This document shows positions 47,001-57,129 of a stretch of DNA of 64,000 bases, in pieces; position 1 is the stretch's first letter, and every line of letters starts with the position of its first letter. Source of the DNA: Ancylostoma caninum (Eukaryota; Nematoda; Chromadorea; Rhabditida; Ancylostomatidae). The position numbers and the translations under genes were made by a program. Location: the NCBI GenBank assembly GCA_037903475.1, contig JBAJFG010000347.1, positions 1,178,001 to 1,242,000 on the forward strand, read 5' to 3'. Below the pieces are notes generated by a model that made no database searches, was not told the DNA's origin, and worked only from the letters and a program-made list of their open reading frames with translations.

Positions 47001-50000
47001 CCACGGCGGGCCCTTTCTCCATCGGTGGACCCGTATCCGTATTTAGTTGATTGGATAAACAATGTCATGCCTTCCTATTTAGAGGCGATGCGGCAATAGC
47101 ACCCACCAGATGAGGCGACCCGTGTAGGTCCACCCTCCCGAGCTTCCGAGACGCGGCAGCCCTCATAGCACCCGTCCATCTCTTCCTGCAAGTGCACTCA
47201 GCGTCGCATCACTGGAAGGCTGGTTCTCCTGCTGCGTACATTGTGCAGCTTGAAAGCTGTAAACGCTCCCTTACTCCTATGCGGCGAGACCGCCAGCGAA
47301 GGTGATGAAATCACCATCCCGTGCATGCGGGAGAGCCAGCAGTGACGTAATTTCGGGTCCCGAAGCGAACGTGTCTGCGTCCATGGAAATCGGCCATTTC
47401 GCCACACAGTCTGCGGCTCAAGATTGCGGTGTCTATGAGTGCCGCCCCGTATCTCTAACCGCTCTAGCCCCCTTACGGCGCTTTGTTTAATAGATTGTTT
47501 CTAGAAACCCAAAATTAGCATTTTCAACGCGGCAGAGAGGTAAGGCACGGATGGTTGCCCTTCAGAAAGAGATGGGTGGTAATCAAGCTTTGAAGCATTC
47601 CATTGAAACATCTTAACAGCCATTAGTTCTTTGAAACTTTGGGACACTACTCGACGGATGACTGAGAAGGTACGCTCGGGTCGAACAGACATACAGCCCT
47701 TCTCAAAAATGCTTCCCTCAAGCCTCACCGCCCATCTGCTATGCCGCGCCGCATCACCTATGCATTATCATACGTGGTGTGACGTGGCTAACAAGTGGTA
47801 GTAAGTTGTAAGCTGACGAGTGGTTCAGCGTGAGGCAAGAATTTTTGAGAAAGACTGTAGTTTTTTTTCAATCAGGGAACCTAGAGCAGATAGAGACTAC
47901 TCACAGAGAATCTTTGCACACTTTCTTAAAACTGCTGTTGGCACCTTTTTTTGAAATCTAGGATTTATCAATGCAGGAACGCTTTGGTTTTTTGTGAAAA
48001 AACCGTCGTTCAGTTAAATTTGCACTATTTTTCCCTGTAACCTTTGATGATGTAAGGAATGTCTTGAAGAACATATACATTGTGTACGTCTACATATAAC
48101 ATGGAATTTGCATACCTCATTCCAATGCAGTACGATCTTTTGGTTGGCTGAATAATCGCCGGTTTTGAGAAACTCGCGTGCTTGCTACATGTATACTACG
48201 GCAGTTGGATCTTGATCATGAGTTACATGAGTATAATGTGCATACAGGGCTAAACACGGTTTCCAAAAGATCACTCAATTGTGTTTTAGGCCTCAAGCAG
48301 CTGCTATTACGTAAAAGATCCACATCGTGATTAATGTACATTTTAGATGTTTGCAGTCGACAATGTTTCTGGTACTCGCCCTTGATATACTAGTCGCAAT
48401 ATTGTTTCCGTTGAAGTGAGTAGTTAGAATTCCCGACTAACTTGATGATCAGATTGCAAAGGGCAGCACATTATGCACATTTAATTAGACACATGGTTAC
48501 GCGACTGTGGATTTATGTCAGCATTGCATCTATTCCATCTGTGAGCTACGCAGTGCTCATTCTTTCTATGGCTATAGCAGAAATGATGTCCAAAGGAACT
48601 AACCCGAAGTGGGTGTGCCACTCTTGAAGTTATAATTGATGCATATTTCTAAAGAGATTTCTCTCCAAATGGTCTTTTATTCGAGAATATTTCTCTGCAA
48701 TCCACCACTTTCTATGCATCCAAGAGTAACCAACTTCTGGATTAACTGGAACGGGTTCTCAAATCTCGGCGTACTAATCATATACGTTACTGTTTATGTC
48801 GTCGTGTCTAGTCGAGGTAACGATATTAGTTAAATTACTTTTACCTCCCTTTGTCCCTGACCGCAAGTCTTCACTGTCATTATTCCTCATAGAACTATAT
48901 CATTTTCTTCTCGGGTTCGTATTTTTGTAATGATTTGTTATAGACGAACTTCCTGCGTCTGGTGATCTGAAATGGCCAAAATATTGCTCTTTTTAGATTT
49001 CAAGGAACTAGTAATCAGCACAGTTTTCTCAGATTTCAAAGAACTAGTAATCGTTTAGATAAACGTAGTCGAAGAATGGGAAGATTCGTGAAGCAGACAG
49101 CCGAAAGGAAAGTGAGTGAACTTACCGAGTGCTAACTCCTACATCTTAGAGTATTCCCAGATTTCGCCAGCAATCGTGGCCCCTCGCAAAATCACATGCA
49201 CACCTCGATTTAGCGGGTATCATGGGCTTCCACAGACTGTTTTGGACCTTTTGGTACCGTTTGTGGTCTAGAATGTTTAGAGAAATTTCTCAGCGAATTT
49301 CAGTGGTGATCTCTGGGGGGAATGCAGTTTTGAGCCGAGTTCCTCCCCAAGGATGTTTGTTTCCAAGATATGGAAGAAAGCATTGCGAATTTTCCTCATT
49401 TGTTTGTATGTTCAGAGATTTCTTTTCTGCTTATGAGCTATCAGAATGGTTTTTCTCCTATGCATACATTGCTGTAGTCCCGTGCTTCGGCACTGTATTT
49501 TTTCACTGTCCAGGTGTGTTGTAGTAGTGCTGCCAGGGTTTTCCTTGCTGAAAGTATACGTTGTTCCGGTGCCTCGATTTGATGTTTTTTGGTCCTCTGC
49601 TGGTCGAATGTGTGATTTTCTGACCTAGCTTGAGTTTCATTCACTAAGTCGTGTTCTAGCCCCGTGCTTTTGATCTTTTCCAATCTTTAACTGGTTAGAC
49701 GTGTTATCTTGTGATTTCTGTGGAGTGGGGGAGGGGTCTTGCACAAAACCACACCGGAACGTGAAAACTTATATGTCGGAGCGCAGGACTATCCTACATT
49801 CACCTACAAATCAATACCGCACTGATCAACACTGTTCTGAAGCACCTGTACAACGATGTCTACGTGAAAGGGAAACGATTCCGATAACTCAAATTCAAAA
49901 CAAAATCTCTAGATCAATTTATAGATGTAACATGTATACCTACATTGTGTTCTTCCACAACTTGGCTGACAAGCTGTAAGTTTTCTGAAGTCCATAGGCG

Positions 50001-53000
50001 ACCTATTTGGCGAGAGAATGTGTTTAGCAAGACATTTCCCGGGAAAATGGGTCTAGAGTCTGTTTGGCAAGACAAAATGCGAGAGAATATGTTGACAACC
50101 TATTTTCCGGGTGTTTGGCAAGACAAATGGCAAGAGAAGATGTTGGCGACCTATTCTCCGGGTGTTTGGCAATATAGATTGCGGGAGAATTTTCAACAGG
50201 ATAAGAATTTGTCGAGCATTTAATCCGACATGTTTAATGACCATGCGCGAAGAAAAAGGAAAATGTCAAAACAAAGATCTTCCAAATGTGCACATGTGTC
50301 ACCATCAGAAAGATGAGGCCCAATTTAGGAAAGTCCGAATGCCTAACATCCATTTTTCCGCAGAAAGAAAAACAGTATCTTGATTCAGCTAAGGTCCTTG
50401 GGTAAATTCACCTTTATTTGCCCAGCAGCTGAGCATTTTTTCAAAAGTACAGACTTCGTAGTAGAGGTTTTGTGACTGTCAGTGAGCAAACGTGAATTGC
50501 CTACTGACTTGCTTGCTGTGAAGTTTGTCATCTTGTTCACCTAGTCTGGCCTGACAAAGTGTTAATTACCGAAAGCTAGCAAATAAAAGATTGAAAACAG
50601 GAGTCTACAATAATCGCGACAGGAAGAAAATTATACTATATGAGGAACCATGGATGCACCATGTGACTAAAATCTACAATAAAAAATTGACAATATTTTC
50701 AAACACTGATTGAAACATTGCAGATCCTCATTTCGCTGCTTTGGTTGATAACGATTTTTGCGAGCACTTGGTGCACGTGCAACCTTATATTGGTGATTGC
50801 AGCGTGGTTCGAACAGACTGACGAGATTGCAGTTGTTCAGAGCTATGTGGTGAGTGATTGATGAGGAATTTTTTCACGGCAAATACAGGCCGACTATAGG
50901 TGTACATCTCCACGACGGAAAAGCGGATGTCACCAGGCCACAGTGATTGGCGCATTCAATCAGCGTGCCATAGCATCACGGTAGTGTGTTAACGCCCTAT
51001 TTCCTCTCAAGACGATATACATTTATGCACCCGCAGAACACTCTTCACGTTCACCAGCAGCTACGTCGCTGTCAAAAAGATAGACGGATTGCGCGTGCGG
51101 TTTCATATCGTCGCGGCCGCAGAATCGCGGCAGGATCTACTCGACCCTCTCGCTTGGGGCATGCTGTCTGCGCATCCATCGTTCAGGTCCAGTCGAATCC
51201 GTTTTTGCAGTCGAATCCGTCTATAAAGGACTGTACTCTGCCATGTCGAAGCTTACTAGTTACCCATCTCCATCCTTTATCAGTGCCTGCTATTCTGGGG
51301 CGCGCAGCTCGCTCACGAGTTGTAAGCCTCAAGGGCAATTTATACTGCATGCGTGCGACTGAGGCGCGCGCGTCTATATGATGAAGAATAGGGTCCAGTT
51401 GCATCGCAGTCGCAGCTCAGACGCACGCGTTTACGGCCTCGCGGCATCCGCGCGATCTTTTCGTTGACGATGTACAGTGGACGTCAATGGCGTTGGCCCA
51501 TTCGCGGCCTCGAGGAGGCCGTCGCGCAACCGTGCCACGCGCGATGTAACCGATGTTTCTGCTGCTGTTACGCTACTTCTACCAGCTTTTCTACCCGCTT
51601 TCAAGGATTATCGATCAAAAGAAAGGGAAAGAAAGAGCCTAGAAATAGCATTCCGGCGGCAGACGACACCGGTCCCGGCGCGCGCGGCGCGGTCGCGCTG
51701 CGTCCTTCTCGAGGCCGCAGATGGGCCACCGCCATTGCCGTTCACTGTACAAGCCGTGTTGACCGATCTTCGTGGAAAATCCCTCGTAAATTGATGCGTG
51801 CGACTGATGCGCGACTAACGCACGCATCTAGTTTAAATTACCCTTTAGATGGCTGCTCAACTTTGAAGAGGAAATGAAGCTGTGCCCCTACCTCAGACTT
51901 TGATAGCGCGTGCTTATTCAAGCTTATTCGAGAATGTTCCTTAACACGAATACAATTTCTGAGATAGTAAAATGAGGTCTTCCGCAGCAGCCACTTTGTA
52001 TGCGCACCGCGTTTGTGCGCGTACGCAATCCACGCATCTCGTGTGGCCGATTGTTGCACTGAACTACAGTTGGAACCAGGCCTTCGAAGGTCATATGAGT
52101 GTAGTGTGCGATGGGGTAGGCTCGAAAGTTCATGGCAGATCGAAAGTACCACTGTTATTCGTGCCAGCAGCTAGCCTCCTTATCACATATATCAAGTACC
52201 AGAATGTTCTGCTTCCTGCACTCAGATTGGAGCAGTTCTTCACCGTGGCCTAGAATATCTATCTTCCTTTTTTGGTTGAGTCCTGGAAAAACTGTCGCGT
52301 TTGCCTTGTTCATTTCGTAAATAGAAGTCTATCACAGAAAATTTCGAACTGACCAAAAGTGGTATAATAATTCCAGGCGTGAAATGATGCGTATGGGCCC
52401 AAATATTGATGTAGAATTCATTAGTTTCTACCACAGTTTTTCTAAGATGCCTCACGGATTGCTCTTCCACTTGTTTTTAACGGATAACACAGTCATGTCG
52501 CCAAGAACTACCGACATCATCGTGTCCAGGGAATCGAGTTGTGTACAAAAAGAATACAAATTTTGATATTCACATTGATTTAAAAGGGTTTGGGTTTTAG
52601 TCATATTTGGACATTTTAAAAGCAACACTTACGGAAATTCTCACTCCTGAAATGAGTTGCCTACCATGCAACCGGGCCGCTGGACAACCGCAACAGTGAG
52701 TTGAACACCTTGAATGACTGCCTACCTGCGAAGATACTACCGTGGACACATCTGCCTCTGTGGACAAGTCTCTTCACGCCAGCTTATGCCGTTGACAGGG
52801 CGTGCGCATGTTAGCGGGGGCTTGTACATGAAATTCGTACCATTCGCAGGGTTTCGTGGCGGGACCGATCACGGAACACTCATCCGCTCTGCGGACACAC
52901 GTGAAATACTGCCATTATTTTCTGTGTTTTTCGCGTGTTTCACGCTGCTTCATCGCTGTCGATAAGTTCATTGTCCCTAAAACCCCGATATACCGCGAAA

Positions 53001-53965
53001 TCTTCAACCCAAAAATCTCCGTGAGAGCTGCCTTCAAGTTCTTCTATCAACCTGAGTTTGTTTACAGCCCAGTTGGAATACGTAGCACTGACCTGCCCTT
53101 GCAAGCGCGTGTAAAGAGGGAGGAGGCTAGTACGATGCTGCTAGAAAGAAGATGATGAGCCAGATCGGCGAGGAATGACACGGATGAGGGTTGAGGTTGA
53201 AGAAACGATAGCAAACGGGCCATTGTTATAAAGGAAAAGAGTTGGCGTCCTGTAGTGTGGAAGATGCCACTGCACGGATCCTCACCTGCGAGAGTGGTGC
53301 GCCGGCGCCTACCATATGGCAATTGAAGAGGAGTGAGCACCGGTGCAACTGCGGACCCGGTACAAAGGCTACGTGCGAATCATTAAAAACTACTCGCACG
53401 TAGCCTTTCAACCGAGATTTTGAGCTGTTGGGATGGATCTGCTCGCGCGCTATTGTAACGCGATGCTCACTCCAAAGAAAATCGCCTGTAGTGGGGAACG
53501 TATTACTCTAACGTGTGGCGGGCGAAGTTAGCTTAAAAGAAGCCTGAGAATTTGTCGTAAGCCTGATCAGCCTGATGTGTGTAAATACTGTGCTGCTATT
53601 ATATTCTCGTCATCAGCCCACAACTCTGCAGGTTGTTTTCGCTCTTATGGCTTATTCTGTGAACTACTATGTCTATTTCGCTAAAAATGAAACATATCGC
53701 AATGTATTTCTGGAACAGTTACAGTGGATACTTCCAAAAAGGTGTGTTTCACCGATCACTTTTCACAGTTATTTCTCACTCGTATCTATTTCTTGATAAA
53801 TTCATTCACATATGTATTCTTCTTGTTTATGAGATTTGCAATATAAAACTAAAATTAAGTGATTATAGGTTCTTCGGTGGTGTTACACGAAGTCACATCA
53901 TTGTTTTTCCAGTAATCCAAGGACGCTTATCACCTAAGGCAGACGCAGCACCTCAGATTAATTAG
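41063..53965 (+). CDS. Srsx-like chemoreceptor GPCR, copy 3, complete
   Basis: Exons: 41063-41198 (TM1, IFGNVNLILATVRKEH), 41251-41389 (TM2), 48347-48415 (TM3, ALDILVAILFPLK), 48489-48608 (TM4), 48686-48816 (TM5, after LCNPPLSMHPRVTNFW), 49059-49111 (third loop, KRSRRMGRF), 50724-50849 (TM6), 53632-53741 (TM7, NYYVYFAKNETYRNVF), 53869-53965 (tail, stop TAG). Together 981 nt, 326 residues, no stops, all introns GT-AG; a normal length for nematode chemoreceptors. The start is the first Met after an in-frame TGA. It would be a plasma-membrane G-protein-coupled receptor, by family a chemosensory-cilium protein; ligand unknown. Intron 2 (6,957 bp) is mostly H2c; intron 7 holds R1, a foldback element and H3d. 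The Srsx label is by pattern; another nematode receptor subfamily is possible. Confidence 0.85.
41575..47494 (-). mobile_element. Helitron-like element H2c, expanded, in copy 3 intron 2
   Basis: On the minus strand it begins TCTATTAAACAAAGCGCCGT after host A (complement of T at 47495). It ends in the terminal hairpin and CTAG (complement of 41575-41578) before host T. It is 5,920 bp, of which about 4.8 kb is the 60-bp array. Its 5' segment (47050-47490) and its 3' segment (41580-41860) match H2b and H2a, which are 1.7 kb long. The extra size is therefore array growth. No Rep/helicase frame. Confidence 0.88.
42230..47035. repeat. 60-bp minisatellite, about 80 units, with 720-bp higher-order repeat
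   Basis: Unit on the + strand: GGCGTTCCCCACAGCACTGG, then GCCACGGCGGGCCCTTTCTC, then CATCGGTGGACCCGTNTCTT. Unit variants recur in fixed order every 12 units. The CTCTATTGGGCCCTAG variant is at 43682, 44402, 45122 and 45842, and another at 43922, 44642 and 45362, each 720 bp apart. The order breaks after about 45900 and the array ends in a partial copy. Because 60 is a multiple of three, stop-free frames run through it, up to 1,344 codons on the minus strand. Confidence 0.97.
49997..50215. repeat. repeat R3, second copy, in copy 3 intron 6
   Basis: It begins GGCGACCTATTTGGCGAG, the complement of the R3 right edge at 33498-33515. About four units of 50-56 bp follow, with TGTTTGGCAAGACAAAATGC, GAGAATATGTTGACAACCTA and TTTTCCGGG. 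The right end is not defined. Confidence 0.6.
51333..51845. repeat. foldback element with about 200-bp inverted arms, copy 3 intron 7
   Basis: The left arm GGGCAATTTATACTGCATGC and the complement of the right arm (GGGTAATTTAAACTAGATGC) match. So do the inner blocks GCGTGCGACTGAGGCGCG, TACAGTGGACGTCAATGGCG and TTGGCCCATTCGCGGCCTCG. The arms are imperfect, with small gaps. The centre lies near 51570-51640. The GC-rich arms contrast with the flanks. Open frames here are not genes. Confidence 0.7.
52095..53050. repeat. dispersed repeat R1, block A then block B
   Basis: Block A (about 52095-52385) and block B (about 52618-52990) match 16905-17215 and 16565-16885, but in the opposite order. A stretch between them (52490-52620) resembles 24310-24440 in the mariner/H3b region. 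No coding function recognised. Confidence 0.5.
53130..53575 (+). mobile_element. H3-type Helitron-like relic (H3d) without an array
   Basis: It shares ACCTGCGAGAGTGGT and GCGCCGGCGCC with H3c, and an upstream stretch with H3b. A decayed H3 terminal hairpin starts AGCCTGA at 53541, and the end is CTGA (53572-53575) before host T. An internal hairpin has a perfect 15-bp stem, AAAGGCTACGTGCGA (53364-53378 with 53394-53408). Only one minisatellite-like unit remains. It lies in intron 7 of copy 3, close to exon 8. The left end is approximate. Confidence 0.6.
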
Positions 53966-54852
53966 CGGACAGTTGGAAATGTTGGAAATAACTTCACTCC
54001 GTGCCGGCCATTATTCAACAAATACTGATTTTCGAATACGGGTTGTGACTAGGATATTTCTTTTACCTGGTCATTTGCAAATATTGATTTATGTCGTAAA
54101 TAATAGATTTTTTGGAGTTCATGCTTTTTTGCCCAGAAATGCAAGGTGTCAGGCAAGTGTGAGCGGCTTTTGGCAGGATCTAGCATCAGTGATGCCAAAA
54201 TCGCGCCAATTGATCTCGACCAGTGAGATCGAGGCCCTCCCATTTGCTCTATTGCCCATGTGGTGGTCAACAAGATTGATTTTGGTATCAAATTCTAGGG
54301 ACATTTTCACCGTATGGACCTTACTTAAATTTCTAGAATTCTTAACTAGAATTCAAACTCAAAACTTTTTGTGGTACCTTCCATTATTTATTCGATTTGC
54401 TTCATTACTCTTTTCCATTGATCTTCATCTGAGAACGATCTCCTTTCACAACTCCTGAGTTAATCTTTGGTTTGATTTCTATTCCGTCGAATAGCTCCAT
54501 ATGCTAATATTTCCAGTTTTTTGAAGTTTTATTTAGTCCTGCCGCAGAATAGTATATGCATTTGCTTTCAGTTTCTTTTTTGTATTTCTTCCTGAATTAT
54601 TCATGTTTCTAAGGTCTAAAATTCATTCAGTAATGTGGAAATACAGGCGGTTCAGAAATGAGTGGGTATTGGTGCATTTTTACGTAAAGAGATTAGGGGG
54701 CCTTTAGCAAGCCGCGCAGGTTCAAGCTTGTTAGTCGCAGTGATTTTTTAACTGCTTAACATGTTACAAAGGGTCTCGGAAATGATGTGCGAGTACGTGG
54801 AACACATGTCTCCACTAAGTGACATATCGACTCCTCGGTGAATGGCCTGTAC
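53966..54852. other. 3' flank of copy 3; no gene recognised
   Basis: The first 150 bp are homologous to the 3' flanks of copies 1 and 2 (CAAATACTGATTTTCGAATA and a GTAAATAATAGA stretch). The open frame at 53973-54458 crosses this flank and is not supported as a gene. Confidence 0.4.
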
Positions 54853-55335
54853 CATGGCCCGTAGTAAAGTGTCATGGCGGTGAGTTGAACGCCAAAACTC
54901 ACCACCACGCTTTCGGCGATGATTGCGTGCCAGCTCACATCCACGGCGTATAGGATAGCAGATCATTGCCACCCACGTCACTGCTAGAGCCCTCATGTGG
55001 CAACAGAAGAGATCATCGCCCTGTTAGGGGCTGATCGCCTCCTCGTGCCATGGAAATAGTGCGAGAAGTGAGTGGACGCAGAGTGAGATGGTTGGGATAG
55101 CTAATTCTGCGTCCACTCGCCTCTCGCACTATTTCCACAGCATGAGAAGGCGATCAGCTCCTAACAGGGCAATGATCTCCTCTGTTGCCAGATGCACGCT
55201 CTAGCTGCGACGTGGGTGGCAATGATCTGTTTTCCCATAGCCCATGGATGTGAGCTGGCATGCTAGCATTGCCTAAAGCGTGGTAATAAGTTTTGGAGTT
55301 CATCTCACCGCCATGACACTTTACTACGGGCTCAT
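54853..55335. repeat. foldback element, about 230-bp inverted arms, short spacer
   Basis: The left arm (54853-55080) and right arm (55108-55335) are complementary over most of their length, for example GCCCGTAGTAAAGTGTCATG and GTGCGAGAAGTGAGTGGACG at the outer and inner ends. Small gaps and substitutions occur. The spacer is about 27 bp. No clear target duplication. Confidence 0.8.
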
Positions 55336-56346
55336 GTCTCTGGTTTCCACTGGTTTCCACTGGTTCGTCATCCGTATTGATATGGAGGAATTTGTAGTCG
55401 TAGATTAGAGGAGGCTTCATTTCCTGCTGTAAAGCAGCACTTCCTTTTTTTGGGGACTTTCAGTGCTCACTCTTAGAGGTTACGAAGAACGCAACCCTTG
55501 CTTTGATGGGATGAAGCCCGTAGCATTTCCGACTGCAGCAACGTTGGCTCCACCCTAATCTACTGTGCACTCTTTCAACGGAGTAAGGAGGTTTTTGTCA
55601 TAAGTTTATGCTCCTTTACTTTCCTGTGGTGTCGCAACCTTAGGGAAAAGCGTTCACCGTGTTCACAAAAGTGTCCACAAACCCTACGTGACGAATTTTT
55701 GCGTGCTGCTACTTGATTATTAGACTACCTGGAAGCCCTGCCTCCAACAAGATTCTTGAAATCTTGAAAGATTTCTTCTGAAAGGGAAGCAATTTATTAT
55801 GATGCTAAGATAGAGCAAAATTTCCAAATGTATTCTAATAAGAGTTCATGCGCAAACTTCAGAGGGAAAAAAAACGAAAAAAAGGTGATCGCTTTTGATC
55901 TAGCGTTGATGTCAAGGAAGACTTCGTCAACAGCCACACTACGGGTCATGTTTCCATTACTCTTTCCCCCATTTCTATCCCCTTCACATTACTTGTCCAC
56001 TCCAAATCTTCCACGGTTTCTTTACTACGGCAAAATTCAGTATCTTCTCGTTTATCTCTAGGTATTTTTAGTGGATAGATGTCAATGAAGCCGAGAATTT
56101 AAAAACAGACTGCAAGTTACCCTCAAGCAACTATTTGCTCACATCACATGCGGTCTGCGCTAAGGAATTAGGTGGACTCATACCCCAGCACGAGGTATTC
56201 CACGAGCCAAAATCAGAACAAACCCCCTTCGAAAAAACTTACATTTCACAGAACACGTTGAAATACATATATTGGGTCGTCAAGTATGAAATGTCTGATT
56301 TTTAAGGTGAAGGTTTTGAGTTTTGTTTCTTACGTATGCTCTCATA
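55336..56346. other. spacer with dispersed repeat R2
   Basis: About 55455-55655 resembles 32300-32545. The rest shows no gene or element that I recognise. Confidence 0.4.
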
Positions 56347-56711
56347 CTATTGGCACAGCCTTGCCGTCTTAAAGGCAGTGTCTCACCTCATTTTCGATTC
56401 TGAGATACTAACAGAATCCGGACCTACTCGACACGCTAAGTCCAATAATGTACGTGACTTCTGATAAAACCGTCAAAAACCCGTTTTTGACGGGCCAATC
56501 CAACTTGGCGTGGACGAGTTCCTCGGCAAGGAAACTGCCCGTCTCGCTATACACCTCATCAGATCTCATTGATCGCACAGGTGTTCTCATTGCCGAAGAC
56601 TGCGCCGCAGGCGGGAGGCGCCTCGTCCACCGGCCGAGAATTTGGCTAAATTCTCGGCCGGTGATAGTGAGGTGAGATACTGCCTTTAAGGTGGCTTAAT
56701 TGCGCCAATAG
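56347..56711. mobile_element. MITE, about 365 bp, with 45-bp imperfect inverted ends
   Basis: The left end CTATTGGCACAGC...CTTAAAGGCAGTGTCTCACCTCA matches the complement of the right end, which reads CTATTGGCGCAAT and CTTAAAGGCAGTATCTCACC. Near the right end is a perfect 14-bp-stem hairpin (CCGGCCGAGAATTT, loop GGCT, 56630-56661). The superfamily is not clear. Confidence 0.75.
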
Positions 56712-57129
56712 CTTGGGAGCATGGAAAGATAGTGGCAGGTAAGTGTCGAAGAACGTTTCCAAAATCGTGTTGAAAGTTGGAAAACTTTCCCAGCAATGAG
56801 AACGAAATGGGCTGGTCCCTGAAAGAAGTTGTGGCCAAGTAGAGCAAGGTTTGGTCAGTACAGTGGAAATTTATGTTCCTGAAATGGTGATTAATAGACG
56901 AAGAAACGATGAGTTCAGAAGCATCCTGTGTAGGTCACATATTAGTCCGTTGCCTCGAACTTTGCTCGTTCACTCAGTCAAGGGCGTTGTTCGATTGGAG
57001 CAGATTTTTCACAGGCTTTGAGCATTCCACAAAGGGTGCCAGTACGGGGAGCTATTTTCTTTTCGACCCGTTTGCTAAGTCCAGTTTGCCCTTGGAAAGA
57101 CCAGTGCGACCTGCGCGGACTTGAGTAGA
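56712..57129. other. no gene or element recognised
   Basis: Short spacer between a MITE and the Helitron-like element H4. The small open frame at 56909-57124 is unsupported. Confidence 0.4.

Noticed and set aside
42230..47035. A regular repeat array as a possible CRISPR or a centromere satellite
   Set aside because: Units are contiguous without unique spacers and the genome is eukaryotic, so not CRISPR. The array is bounded by Helitron-like ends in an intron, so it is not evidence of a centromere.
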